From the NCBI GenBank assembly GCA_029834535.1, contig JAQMWT010000667.1, forward strand, positions 62,001-126,000: a stretch of 64,000 bases of DNA, given 5' to 3'. Numbering within the stretch: the first letter of the stretch is position 1; the number at the start of each line of letters is the position of its first letter. Position numbers and translations under genes: made by a program. This stretch comes from Chrysophaeum taylorii (Eukaryota; Sar; Pelagophyceae; Pelagomonadales; Pelagomonadaceae). Below, piece after piece: positions 9,481 to 19,414 of the stretch. The notes beneath the pieces are model-generated. The model was not told the DNA's origin and made no database searches. It worked only from the letters and a program-made list of their open reading frames with translations.

Positions 9481-12400
9481 ATGGAACGAGAGGAGGGCCA
9501 GGAGCTGCGCGCGCAGGCGGCGTTTGCGCGGTCCGCGCAGGAGGAGGAGATGGCGAGGGTGGAGCGGACGCTGAGCAGCGAGGGTCGGATGCTGCTGGCC
9601 GAAGATGGTCTCGCCGCGAGTCGGCTCGCGAGCATCCGGTCGTCTTTGGATGGTCGCGTCGACCCGCGGTCGGAGCGCGCCAGACTGGCGCTCGAGCGGG
9701 GGATGCCTCTGGAGCGCGCGGCGTCGAGTCCGAGGGTTTTTGGAGAGGCGATCGTTCGACGTAACTCGCTGGACGTGTTGCCGTCGGCCGAGGCGATGGA
9801 CCTCGCGTCGTTGTCGCGGTCCTTTTCGTTGAAGAAGGAGGAGAGTACTGTCGTCGTCGTCGGTACGACAAGTTTAGAGGATTTGGACGAGCCCGCGGCG
9901 GAGGTGGCGGCGACGCGCGGCGCGGCGAGCTCGGTGTACTCTTGGGGTCGTAATCGGCTGATGCACGGGCCCGGCGAGGCGGCGCTGCGGTCGATCGAGC
10001 GGTTCGATGCGCGGCGCGTGAGGGCGTGCGCGACCTCGGGGTGGCACGCGCTCTGCGCGGACGACGAGGGTAATTTGTTCGGGGCGGGCGCGAACGCGAG
10101 CGGCGAAGCGGGCGAGGGTGGCGCCGACGTCGTCAAGCCCCAGCGCGTCGAGGCGCTTCCCGTGGGCGTGCGCGTGGCGCTCGTCGCGTGCGGGGTGTCG
10201 TTCTCGGTGTGCGTGACGTTTTCGGGGCAGGTTCTGGCGTGGGGCGCGAACGACGTCGGCCAGCTCGGAGACCCGAGCAAACCGGCGACGCGCGCGCCGA
10301 CGATCGTGAGGGGCGTTCCGAGGCGCGTCGCCGGGATAGGTGCCGGGGACGCCTTCGTGGTCGCGCGCACCGAGATCTCCGAGGTCTACGTGTGGGGGGC
10401 GGCCGACGCGTGCTGCGCCGACGACGCTTCCGCGCCGAAACGCCTCGACCATCTCGCCGGCGTGCCGGTCGCGTCGGTCGTCGCGGGCGCCGCGCACGCG
10501 ATCGCCGTGTCGGCCTCGGGCGCGGCGTATGCCTGGGGTCGCAACCAGTACGGCCAGTGCGGGGTCGAGGAGGCCGGAGACCTTGTTCGCGTTCCGCGGC
10601 GCGTCGAGGTTTCGGGCGAAGTGTCTATGGCGGCCGCCGGCCGCGCGCACTCGCTTTTCGCGGTGGAGTCGAGGCGGGTCTACGGGCTGGGTCGCGACCG
10701 CGCCGGCCAGATCTCGGGGTCGCCCGCGGGGGTCGTCCGCCCCCCCGGAGTGCGGCTTCCCATTCCGGCGGAGAAGGACGAGGACGCGGCGGTTGTCGCG
10801 GTGGCCGCGGGCGACTCGCACTCGTTGGTCGCGACGACCGAGGGAGTGTGGGCGGTGGGTTCGAATCGCGCGGGCGCGCTCGGGTGCGACGACGAGGCCG
10901 CGACCGTGTCGCGGCTTCCGCTGGCACCTCAAATCGTGTCTCTCGACGCGGCGGGCGACTGTTCGGTGGCCGTGGTGGCCGTCGAGGAGGAGGAGGAGGA
11001 GGAGAGCTCGAAAAAATTCGGGCGTCGCGAGGACTCGTTCCTCGTATTCCGGCGTCCTCTCTCGAGAGACGAGGTTCTCGACGACGAGGCCGGGCTCGGC
11101 CGAACGATCGCTACTTTTCGGGCCCCCGGGCTCCTGTCGGCGAGCTTTCTTCGGCGCGATCATTCTGATCTCTTAGGCCTCGACCTCGCGGCTTTGGAAG
11201 CCTTCCTCGCCCCTCTCGAATCCTCGCTTATTAGCTCGAAGGACGAGGTGGCGAAAGCCGTTCGCGCGGGGGCCGACAGTCTGTCGAGGGCTGCAGAAGC
11301 TAACACCGAGGAGGCCGCGCGGACCATGCTCGTGTACCTCCGAACGGCCGCGGCTCTGGACGCCGACGAGCGCCGGTCGGGTTGGGCCGCGGCGCGCGCG
11401 GCCGTGGAACTTCTGCTCGCGACTTCGGACGAGTGCCGAGCGGCTTTTCTGGCGGCGATCGTCGCTCCGGATCGAGAAGACCTCCGCGAAACCCTCCGCA
11501 AGCCCCTCAAGGCTCTGGTGAAGGTGGCCGCCATGCGCGCGGCCATCGAGGGCGCCCTCCCGAGCGGCGACGGCGTCGACCTGCGCGCGGCGACGGCTCT
11601 CGTCGACGATCTCGACGCCGCGGCTTCTTCTCGATCATCATCGTCGTCGTCGTCGTCGCCTCGAGAAGAAGAATCGCTCCGGTCGAGCCTCTTGGTGCCG
11701 GCGAACCTCGCGCGCCGAGCGATGCGGAGTAAGGAAGTGTTCCAGGGCGCGTCCGTCCGCGACGCGTTCGACGCCGCCTTCCGCGGCGCGATGGCTTTGG
11801 ACCTGCTCAGGTCTGCGTCCTGGCACCGCGTCCCGCGATCAGAACTTTCGGAAGGCTACAGGGTACCCGAGGTCGACGCGCTCGGCGTCATCGTGCCGCG
11901 GCGCGTTTCCGTTTCCTCTTCTCCGGGCGCGGCGATCGGAATCGCGCCCTCGGCCGGCGCGTTGCTGATCGACTTCATGCGCTGGCGCGATTCGGGGGCG
12001 CCCCGCGGCGGCAGAGATAAAAAAAAAGAAGACAAGTCGTCACCAACCTGGTGGTGCTTCGCGAGCTTTCCGTTCCTGCTCGCCCCGGAGACGAAACGCG
12101 AACTCTGCGCGGTCGAAGCCCGACGCCGCCAGGGCGCGGCCGGGGCTCGAGCTCAGCAAATGTTGGCCGCGAGGGGCGCGGCGGCGTTTGCGTTCGGAGG
12201 GTTCCCGCTCGCGGGCTCGCTCTCGGGCCACGCGGCGGCCCTCCCCTATCTCGTCCTCGAGGTCCCGCGCGCCCACCTCTTCCAAACGACTCTCGACCTC
12301 CTCTCGGGACTTCCGGATTCGGAATTTTCCAAGGAACTCAAGGTGGTCTTCCAAGGCGAGGAAGGCGTCGACGAGGGCGGCGTCAAGAAAGAATTTTTCG

Positions 12401-13329
12401 CGCTCCTCGTGCCGCAGCTCTTCGATCCCGTCGTCGGAATGTTCGTCGAATTAGATACGCTCTTCTTCAACCCTCTGTGCGACTGGTACGACGTCGAATA
12501 CGAGCTCGCCGGCATTTTGGTTGGCCTCGCGGCCTACAATCAAGTCGTCCTCGACGTCCGCCTCCCGCGCGTTGCCTACAAAAAGCTGCTCGCCTACCTC
12601 GAAGACGACGACGACCGCACGTATTCCGCGACTTTGGACGACCTCGCCGAGATCGACCGCGACCTCGCCGAGGGGCTGCGAAAACTACTTGAATTCACCC
12701 CGGCAAAAGATGTCGAGGACGTCTTTTGCCGCTCCTTCGTCGTCGACGACGGCGACGGCGCGATCCTCGACCTCGTCCCCGGCGGCAGCGAGATCGCCGT
12801 GACGGGCGACAACAGGCAACGTTTCGTCTCTTCGCTCTTGGAGTTCCGCCTCGAGACCTCCGTCGACACCCAGTTCCAGAAATTCGCTAAGGGTTTTGGC
12901 CGCGTCATGCGTACGGCGATGCTTCCCCGCATCGTCGAGCCCGAGGAACTCGCTTTGATGGTGCAGGGCGACCCCGAACTCGACTTCGAGGCCCTCGAGC
13001 GAGCCGCCTACTACGAGGGTTTCGACGCGAACCACCCCCTCGTCCGGGAGTTTTGGAACCTCCTCCACCACCTCGATCCCCTCGACAAGAAGAAATTTCT
13101 CATGTTCACCACCGGATCTAAGTCCGCCCCGATGGGCGGCCTCGCCGCCCTCCGACCCCCCGCGCACACCCCCTTCAAAATACAGCGCGCCGGACCGGAC
13201 TCCGACCGCCTTCCCACCGCCTCCGTCTGTTTTAACACCCTCCTCCTCCCGGACTACGACCCCCCCTCCAAATTAGGCCCGCGCCTCAAACTCGCCATCA
13301 CGGAGACCGAGGGCTTTGGCCTCAAGTAG
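9481..13329 (+). CDS. RCC1-repeat HECT-domain E3 ubiquitin ligase (HERC-like)
   Basis: The first in-frame ATG is at 9481 (1282 residues); a GTG at 9415 opens the frame without an ATG. Residues ~140-500 hold RCC1 blades with the signatures S-V-Y-S-W-G-R-N, V-L-A-W-G-A-N-D-V-G-Q-L-G, A-Y-A-W-G-R-N-Q-Y-G-Q-C-G, V-Y-G-L-G-R-D-R-A-G-Q and V-W-A-V-G-S-N-R-A-G-A-L-G. A helical middle part leads to a full HECT domain over the last ~330 residues: V-F-Q-G-E-E-G-V-D-E-G-G-V-K-K-E-F-F, then N-P-L-C-D, and the catalytic Cys in T-A-S-V-C-F-N-T-L-L-L-P (codon 13228-13230, 32 residues from the end, the usual place). HECT ligases take ubiquitin from E2 onto this Cys before transfer. The domain order matches small HERC proteins such as HERC4; substrates are unknown. 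Confidence 0.93.
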   Translation: MEREEGQELRAQAAFARSAQEEEMARVERTLSSEGRMLLAEDGLAASRLASIRSSLDGRVDPRSERARLALERGMPLERAASSPRVFGEAIVRRNSLDVLPSAEAMDLASLSRSFSLKKEESTVVVVGTTSLEDLDEPAAEVAATRGAASSVYSWGRNRLMHGPGEAALRSIERFDARRVRACATSGWHALCADDEGNLFGAGANASGEAGEGGADVVKPQRVEALPVGVRVALVACGVSFSVCVTFSGQVLAWGANDVGQLGDPSKPATRAPTIVRGVPRRVAGIGAGDAFVVARTEISEVYVWGAADACCADDASAPKRLDHLAGVPVASVVAGAAHAIAVSASGAAYAWGRNQYGQCGVEEAGDLVRVPRRVEVSGEVSMAAAGRAHSLFAVESRRVYGLGRDRAGQISGSPAGVVRPPGVRLPIPAEKDEDAAVVAVAAGDSHSLVATTEGVWAVGSNRAGALGCDDEAATVSRLPLAPQIVSLDAAGDCSVAVVAVEEEEEEESSKKFGRREDSFLVFRRPLSRDEVLDDEAGLGRTIATFRAPGLLSASFLRRDHSDLLGLDLAALEAFLAPLESSLISSKDEVAKAVRAGADSLSRAAEANTEEAARTMLVYLRTAAALDADERRSGWAAARAAVELLLATSDECRAAFLAAIVAPDREDLRETLRKPLKALVKVAAMRAAIEGALPSGDGVDLRAATALVDDLDAAASSRSSSSSSSSPREEESLRSSLLVPANLARRAMRSKEVFQGASVRDAFDAAFRGAMALDLLRSASWHRVPRSELSEGYRVPEVDALGVIVPRRVSVSSSPGAAIGIAPSAGALLIDFMRWRDSGAPRGGRDKKKEDKSSPTWWCFASFPFLLAPETKRELCAVEARRRQGAAGARAQQMLAARGAAAFAFGGFPLAGSLSGHAAALPYLVLEVPRAHLFQTTLDLLSGLPDSEFSKELKVVFQGEEGVDEGGVKKEFFALLVPQLFDPVVGMFVELDTLFFNPLCDWYDVEYELAGILVGLAAYNQVVLDVRLPRVAYKKLLAYLEDDDDRTYSATLDDLAEIDRDLAEGLRKLLEFTPAKDVEDVFCRSFVVDDGDGAILDLVPGGSEIAVTGDNRQRFVSSLLEFRLETSVDTQFQKFAKGFGRVMRTAMLPRIVEPEELALMVQGDPELDFEALERAAYYEGFDANHPLVREFWNLLHHLDPLDKKKFLMFTTGSKSAPMGGLAALRPPAHTPFKIQRAGPDSDRLPTASVCFNTLLLPDYDPPSKLGPRLKLAITETEGFGLK

Positions 13330-13353
13330 GTAGGTAGGTAGGTAGGTAGGTAG
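13327..13353. repeat. (TAGG)n microsatellite
   Basis: About seven copies of TAGG directly follow, and overlap, the HECT stop codon. An AT-rich ATTAATTA-type low-complexity tract follows at 13404-13443. Confidence 0.9.
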
Positions 13354-13775
13354 TACTATATTCCTTCATTCTTTGCACTACCTCCTTCCTCATTTCTAAA
13401 GGATTAATTAATTAAATTAATTAAATAATTAATTAATTAATTATAGGCTTCTTATTATTACTTACTATGCTTCTCCTAGAGACAAAATTAATTACGAGTA
13501 CTGTTTGTTTTGAGGTTGTTGCTTTTTTCTTGTCCTTGCAACGATGTGCGGCAGCTCTGGTGACTGCTGCTGAGAAGGAAAAATACAGAGCCCTTGAGGA
13601 GGAGGAGGAGAAAGAGGAGGAGAAAGAGGAGGAGGAGGAGCTTTTTTTCTTCTTGAGGGGGTCGTGTCACCACCGCGGGGCGGCTCGCCTTGTTTCTTTC
13701 GAACACTTTGATTTCGATCGGTGCCTCGCGTTGTAAAGAACGAACGAACGAACGAACGAACGAACGAAAAAAAAA
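13330..13775. other. Intergenic, repeat-rich
   Basis: Holds the TAGG repeat, an ATTA low-complexity tract (13404-13443), GAGGAG purine runs (13598-13640) and a (CGAA)n repeat at 13736-13768 that runs straight into the start of the channel gene. No gene is seen. Confidence 0.6.
13736..13768. repeat. (CGAA)n microsatellite
   Basis: About eight CGAA units followed by an A run directly upstream of the channel-gene start codon at 13776. Confidence 0.9.
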
Positions 13776-16037
13776 ATGGCCGCCGCTTTTTTTCACCACC
13801 ACAAAAGAACGTTTCGACGGTCAATCACGCCGAGGAACAAATACAAAAAGCACCGCGGACACGGCAGCTTGCACTACCTTAACATCGAACTCCAGGGAGC
13901 GTTCTCGAAGCAGTCGACGATCGGCATCGGGACCCCAAAATTAAGCCCTTCCTCGACCACCGACGAAGAGGCGTCCTTCGCGGTCGCGGCCGAGACGACG
14001 CGACACCAGGTCCAGAAGATGCGAGTGCCTGGCCGCGACACGATGGATCCGTTCTCGCGCGGCATGCAGGCCTGGGAATGGATCATGTGCTTGTCGCTTT
14101 TATACGTCGTTTTCGTCGTGCCCGCCGAGGTCGCTTTCACCAACCATCGCCGAAACCACGAGGAACAGAGCATCCTCGCGGTCATCGACCACGTCGTCTG
14201 GAGCTTGTACGTCGTGGACATGGTCCTGCGCTTCTTCGTCTGGTTCAAACTCCCCGAGGGACACTGGGTCAGAAACCACGGGATGATCGTCAGCTACTAC
14301 ATCAAGGGGGCCTTCGTGTGGGATCTATTGTCCTGCTTCCCCGTGTGGTTCATGTACGTGGGACGATCGAGTCGCTCGACGTCCTCCCAAAAGCTCCACC
14401 TCCTACGGCTCTTCAAGTTGCTCCGGCTCGCGAAGACGTTCCGCGTTCTGCGGAACACGACGCTCATGCGCAAGTTCCGGTACGAACGAGACTTCTCGGT
14501 CGTCAAGGTCCACCTCAGCTTCGTGCTCCTCTTCTACGTCACCGCGTCGCACTGGCTCGCCTGCCTTTGGGGGTACGTCGGCAACCACGCGGCGAGCCCA
14601 AAAAATTCCTGGATGTCGACGCTCGTCGATTTTCACGCCAATTCGAAGTACAACATCAAAAACCCAAAGGTCCAATACTTGTACTCGCTCTACTTCGTCA
14701 CGACGACGCTCACGACCGTCGGGTATGGCGATATCAGTCCGATAAATCTCACCGAGCGTGCGGTGTGCATCGCCGTCATGGTCGTCGGCGGCCTCGCGTG
14801 GGCCCTCATCGTCGCCACCATCACTCGGGCGCTCACGACGCTCGACATCGACAAAATCCGCTACAATCAGCTCTTCGACCAGGTCAACTGGATGCTGCGC
14901 GATTTGGACGTCACCCCCGCCACTCGCGCCAAGGCGCGAGCCTACCTTATCAATGCGATTAGCATTCACCGTCGCTCGAATTACGTCGGCCTCCTCAAAG
15001 CGCTCGGGACGGGCATCCAAACCCAAGTGTGCGAGGAGGTCTTCGCATCGAGGATGTGCGTCGTCTTCTTCTTCCGCCCGCTCCGCAAACACGTCCGCCT
15101 CCTTCTCTTTCAAGAGTTTGAGCATGTTTTGTTCTCGCCCGGCGAGGAAGTCCAGGTCTTCAAGACGCTCGTCATCATCAACAACTCCTCAGGACAGATC
15201 GGCTACCACGGCCGCTACCACTACTACGGCGCCCCCATTTTCCTCGACTTCCTCACCTCTGATAACGATCCTCCGGACCTCGCCGTCTCGATACACTACA
15301 CGCAGGCGCGCGTTTCTCGGTGTCGTTACGTGACGCGTCCGACCGTCCGTCTGTCTGTCTGTCTGTCTCAGGCGGCCACCATTACGCGCCAAGCGATCAA
15401 CCGCATCTGTCAGGACAACCCGATCGACACGTTTCCCATCGTCAAAGCACGCTGCTTCTACGCGCTTCTCAAGTTTTCCCGCGCGTTGCGGCTGCGACGA
15501 CAAAACGAGCGCTTCGTTTCGTTCGGCGACAACGAATCCATCACTCACTCCAACAGAAGCAACGTCCTCGACGCCGGATTCCAGCCGCGCAACAACATCG
15601 TCTACGCCCCCGGCTCTTCCTTTCGTCGATTCACCAAATTGGTCGACGAATCCCTCTCCGAAGCGCCCAGAAATCGAGATCTCGAATCTTTCGTTTCCGC
15701 GCCCTCGCTCGGCGCGTCGTATGGTGCTGGAGGAGATATCCGCGCGCCGTCGGTGCGGAAACGGAGGGCGAGCGAGCCCCCGCTGCTCGAGAGGATCGAC
15801 GATGACAGCCACAGGTCTCTAGAACCCCACGCCCTCTCCGACGTCGATTCCCGCGACCTCGTTGATTACGACTATGCTCGAGAGGAAAAGTACAATGGCG
15901 ACGACGACGACGACGACGACGACAAGACACCACAACGGCAGGCGGTCGAAGCCTTTGCTACAGCCTTCAAAACATTCCGCGCCACCCTCGCCGACGGTGA
16001 CCGCACTGCCCTCGACAATCTCACAGCAGCGACGTGA
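13776..16037 (+). CDS. Voltage-gated K+ channel of EAG/CNG/HCN type
   Basis: 753 residues from the ATG at 13776. It shows the six-helix voltage-gated channel plan: S1 near residue 100 (M-C-L-S-L-L-Y-V-V-F-V-V), an S4 with spaced Arg/Lys (R-L-F-K-L-L-R-L-A-K-T-F-R-V-L-R), S5 with S-H-W-L-A-C-L-W-G, the pore filter T-T-V-G-Y-G-D that indicates K+ selectivity, and S6 (A-V-M-V-V-G-G-L-A-W-A-L-I). A C-linker (D-Q-V-N-W-M-L-R-D-L) precedes a diverged cyclic-nucleotide-binding-like region starting S-P-G-E-E-V-Q-V-F. The tail has a poly-Asp run encoded by GAC repeats at 15898-15922. Bases ~15312-15371, which end in a CTGT repeat and CAG, look like an unspliced small intron inside the nucleotide-binding region, so the true protein may be 14-20 residues shorter. 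Confidence 0.9.
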   Translation: MAAAFFHHHKRTFRRSITPRNKYKKHRGHGSLHYLNIELQGAFSKQSTIGIGTPKLSPSSTTDEEASFAVAAETTRHQVQKMRVPGRDTMDPFSRGMQAWEWIMCLSLLYVVFVVPAEVAFTNHRRNHEEQSILAVIDHVVWSLYVVDMVLRFFVWFKLPEGHWVRNHGMIVSYYIKGAFVWDLLSCFPVWFMYVGRSSRSTSSQKLHLLRLFKLLRLAKTFRVLRNTTLMRKFRYERDFSVVKVHLSFVLLFYVTASHWLACLWGYVGNHAASPKNSWMSTLVDFHANSKYNIKNPKVQYLYSLYFVTTTLTTVGYGDISPINLTERAVCIAVMVVGGLAWALIVATITRALTTLDIDKIRYNQLFDQVNWMLRDLDVTPATRAKARAYLINAISIHRRSNYVGLLKALGTGIQTQVCEEVFASRMCVVFFFRPLRKHVRLLLFQEFEHVLFSPGEEVQVFKTLVIINNSSGQIGYHGRYHYYGAPIFLDFLTSDNDPPDLAVSIHYTQARVSRCRYVTRPTVRLSVCLSQAATITRQAINRICQDNPIDTFPIVKARCFYALLKFSRALRLRRQNERFVSFGDNESITHSNRSNVLDAGFQPRNNIVYAPGSSFRRFTKLVDESLSEAPRNRDLESFVSAPSLGASYGAGGDIRAPSVRKRRASEPPLLERIDDDSHRSLEPHALSDVDSRDLVDYDYAREEKYNGDDDDDDDDKTPQRQAVEAFATAFKTFRATLADGDRTALDNLTAAT
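15312..15371 (+). other. Probable small intron inside the K+ channel gene
   Basis: The segment ends with (CTGT)4-CTCAG, a polypyrimidine tract plus AG acceptor. GT dinucleotides at 15312 (60-bp intron) and 15330 (42-bp intron) keep the frame. The peptide it would encode (V-T-R-P-T-V-R-L-S-V-C-L-S-Q) interrupts an otherwise continuous nucleotide-binding-domain match. Confidence 0.5.
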
Positions 16038-17757
16038 CCGACGCGCGCGATCGTCGGAGACTCGCGCTTGTTGTTGTTGTCCTGGGTGGGTCGATATCAT
16101 CCACCGCGCTATCCCGACAAACGACGACGACGACGACGACGACGAAATACGGGGTTTTCGCACGCACGCACTTACCTCCTCGAAGAAGGGCGTTTTTTGT
16201 CTGCTGAAAGCCGTCGTCGTCGTCGAATTCCGTGTGATGTATGTGATTGACGAGGCCGAGGTGGTCGCTCAATTCTCGAGATGTGCTTCTCCTTGTGATC
16301 TCGGTGATCCCAGCGGGTTCTCCTCTAGTTGGGTGTGAGGCACAGACAGCAAACATAAATCGGAGGACGGGCGGCGCCGCCGAACTATACTACTACTGTA
16401 GCGACGAAATCTCCAAGCAAGAGGGGAAGCGGCTTCTTCCTTCTTCTTTATGGCCCTGCTTCGCATGCCAGCGGCCACCGTAGCAGAGTCGAGGGGCATC
16501 ATTAAACCACGCATGGCATACTTTTCTTCTTTGCAGGCGGTATTTCAGGGTAGTACCCTTCTCTTTCGGGAAAAAAAAAAATGAACGCCTCGAGCGACGA
16601 TAACTGGAGCGGACAATATGCATAATTCGTCCGGATGAATGAATGATTGCGCCGAGGAGGAGGAGGAGGAGGAGGAACAGACTGGGGAGCGCGCATGAGA
16701 GCGGCCTTCGACTTGCGGGGGAGGCATGTGGAGTCGTACAATGGGAGGCAATACCTGATGCGGCGATGCGTGCGAGAGCAAGCATAGTGAAATAGATGAT
16801 GTGACAACGCAGCAAAAAAGCGAACAAGGAAGGACCGAGAGAGCAAAAGCCGCAGCAGTACAAAGATTGGACGAGGAAAAGAGAGACGGATGATGTTGAG
16901 GCACGGGCCACACGACGCAAACACTAGCCTACAAGACAAAAAAAAAAGAAGGAAAGAGGGCGGATGCAAGCGCTGAGGCGACAAGAACAAAGAGAGCACC
17001 AAAGGTGGCAGAAAGGATATTGAGTATCCTGGATTGCGACTGCCCCGGCACCAGCGTGAACATCGGGCAGACGCATCGAGAAGGCGACGGCCGTCAAAAT
17101 CCCCCTCGCCAAAGTAATAAAACTTGGGCGACTCGGTGCTGCCCTGGTGCAGCGGAGAGACCCCGAACGTAGCTGGCTGGCCTGTGTGCAGTGAAGACTC
17201 TCGCGGGGTATCCGGACTGTTCCAGGTGAACCTCCAAAGGACCGGCGACAAGCGAAAGGAGGCGTAAAATCAATTCTCCCGATTCGTTTTTGGAAGAAGG
17301 GACTGAAGAGAGGTCGGGTTTCCGCAGGCAGACGGCAGCCTCCAAAAATCAGAAGCACGTCGCGCTGCTGCTGCCCGAGGCTGCGCTAGCATATGGCCAG
17401 GGGAAAATTGGGCTTGGCTGCAGGAGCCACCCTTTGGGCCAGGCGTCCGGAAGAATTCGTACCACCAGGCGCGCAAGCCACAGCATCAAAACCTTGGGAG
17501 GCGGGCGGTCGGGCACCGCAACTGTGAGCCGTGGCCCCAGCAGTTATTTTTGGTTTATGACGCCCGCCCCAATCCCATTTTTTGAAGACTTATTATGTAT
17601 CAAAAAGAGAGACTTGTACTTCTGCGGGCAGAACTGCCTCGCACGGTTGAAGTCATCAATGAGCATACTACTGGTCAAGAGTGTACTAAAAGTATACTGA
17701 ACCCTGTTGGCAGTCGGCATTTTTGCTAGAAGCGGGACGAAGGCGAAGCAGACCACA
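16038..17757. other. Intergenic, no gene supported
   Basis: Contains GAC repeats (16121-16145), GAGGAG purine runs (16651-16678) and A-rich runs. Long minus-strand frames here (for example 16502-17251) are Ser/Leu/Phe/Pro-biased products of purine-rich sequence and have no domain signature. No RNA gene was recognised. Confidence 0.45.
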
Positions 17758-18186
17758 ATGAGCCAACAGTGCCGTCGTTCGAAGAAGCATAGAGGGCGTC
17801 GCTCGAGCGAGATCGCGCAATTCGAGGCGCACCAGCGCGCTTTGGCGTTGCAAAAAGAGGTCGAAGGCGACTTGTGGCTGAGCGGCCAAGACTGGTACGT
17901 CGAAGACGACGAGACGACGAGCGACGATACGACGAGGCAACCCAAGGTACCGTCCAACAGGGCTTTCAAAGGGTCGCTGTTCAAGCCGGAAGAGGTGCTG
18001 TCGCCAGTCGCGATCGCTGGCACGTGGAGCTTCCGCGGCATCGTCGACGACCTCATCGCCGCTAATGAGGCCGTCTCGCCGAGCATCCCTAGGGACCCCG
18101 ACGGCGCCCTGGTCTACCTCGTCCACGCGACGCCCAGGGGGGCGTCGCAGTGCCCGTCGTCGCCCCATGCCACCGCCTCGCGTTGA
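17758..18186 (+). CDS. Short hypothetical protein
   Basis: 142 residues from the ATG at 17758 to the TGA at 18184-18186. The start is basic (Q-C-R-R-S-K-K-H-R-G-R-R), followed by a helical stretch (E-I-A-Q-F-E-A-H-Q-R-A-L-A-L-Q-K-E-V-E-G), an acidic D-D-E-T-T-S-D-D patch, and a more ordered end (G-T-W-S-F-R-G-I-V-D-D-L-I-A-A-N-E-A, then G-A-L-V-Y-L-V-H). The base composition matches neighbouring genes. I do not recognise the family. It could be complete, or the first exon of a longer gene. It is the only coding candidate between the channel gene and 19.4 kb. Confidence 0.4.
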   Translation: MSQQCRRSKKHRGRRSSEIAQFEAHQRALALQKEVEGDLWLSGQDWYVEDDETTSDDTTRQPKVPSNRAFKGSLFKPEEVLSPVAIAGTWSFRGIVDDLIAANEAVSPSIPRDPDGALVYLVHATPRGASQCPSSPHATASR

Positions 18187-19414
18187 GCGGAGGGAGAACC
18201 GCGGTCCTCCCGATGTTTTTTAACGCAGTGACGTTGAAGGCTGCCCCGCACGCGCATATGAATAAAAAATTAGTTCCACCACAGCATGGCGAGAGCCCGC
18301 CCACCCAGTCAATCGAGAGCGACGACGATGATGATCGCATTATTGCAACACAACTTCGCCACTACCACAACCGAGTCTCGCTCTCCTTAGTTTTTCATAC
18401 AATCTATAACTAACTAACGAGAGGCCAGCCTAATGCATAACGGCCTCGGCTAATCGCGGCGCCGTGAGGTGCAGAGTCACTGAGCAGTGAGACGCGGGGG
18501 GGGTAGAAAGGGGGATTGAGGGCGAGTTAATTTTATTTGCGGCAGTCGTCACGGCTTTGAGGGAGGGAGGGTGTTCCAGGTCTTCGCTAGTATGTTGAAT
18601 ATGCAGAGTGGAGCAATGTTGAGACCACGGTCTTACGAGAACTCTGGGGACCCGCAGGGATGTTTGGAGGCGCACCAGGAGGCGAGCATCTTCTTCCGAG
18701 GGAAGCGATGCCAGGGCATGCGGCGAGCAACGTGGCCTGGCTGCCCTGCGATGTTGTCGGCGAGAGTTATAATCTCCAAGACGCTGAAGAAGCCGGGTTG
18801 AAGTCGTGATATGATGTTGCCAGGTCTAGCGACGTGAAAACAACGCGGTACAGCGCGCACTGTGCGCGGCGAAAGCATCGTAGGCGATGTGTAGACACAG
18901 ACGACCGCGGTTGTTGTTAGTCACGAGGAGGATATAATTTTGTGCCCACAACCGAAAGAAAGCCCCTGCCGTCTCTGCTTCAGACGAGAATCAACGTCCT
19001 CAGACTCACTGCAGTTGCGAGAGAGTATCGAAGCCCACATTTCACCCCCACGGGGATATGACTGACGGCCGTCGCCTTCAGTCAGAGAGAAGTCGGCACA
19101 ATCGTAGGTTGCCGACGGTCATTGTAAGGGATGCCTGGCTCGGCAACACGCACAGTATTTCGGCGCTTTAAGACCCTGCTTGACGTTCACCCGTGTGGAC
19201 TGCAATACCCCATCTGGCAAAGTGCCGGAAATGATGATGATGACGGGGCGTCCCCTCAGGCTCGCATCACGACGATCGGGAAACGGCATCATCATCTGCG
19301 TACACTACCTCGACGAGCGCGACTTCCTCCGGGCCGCGTTTTTGTTAGCATAAAATCAAGAGTCGATAATCACCCATGACACGACGACGATCCGGCGTTC
19401 GTTTTACTAATGTC
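18187..19414. other. Intergenic, no gene seen
   Basis: Mixed-composition sequence with no reading frame that carries motifs. A GATGATGATGA run lies near 19231-19242. It forms the downstream flank of the minus-strand gene ending at 19415. Confidence 0.45.

Noticed and set aside
9874-11163. Minus-strand 429-codon open frame
   Set aside because: Antisense to the RCC1 repeats of the HECT ligase.
16502-17251. 249-codon minus-strand frame
   Set aside because: Leu/Ser/Phe/Pro bias from purine-rich plus-strand sequence; no domain or conserved pattern.
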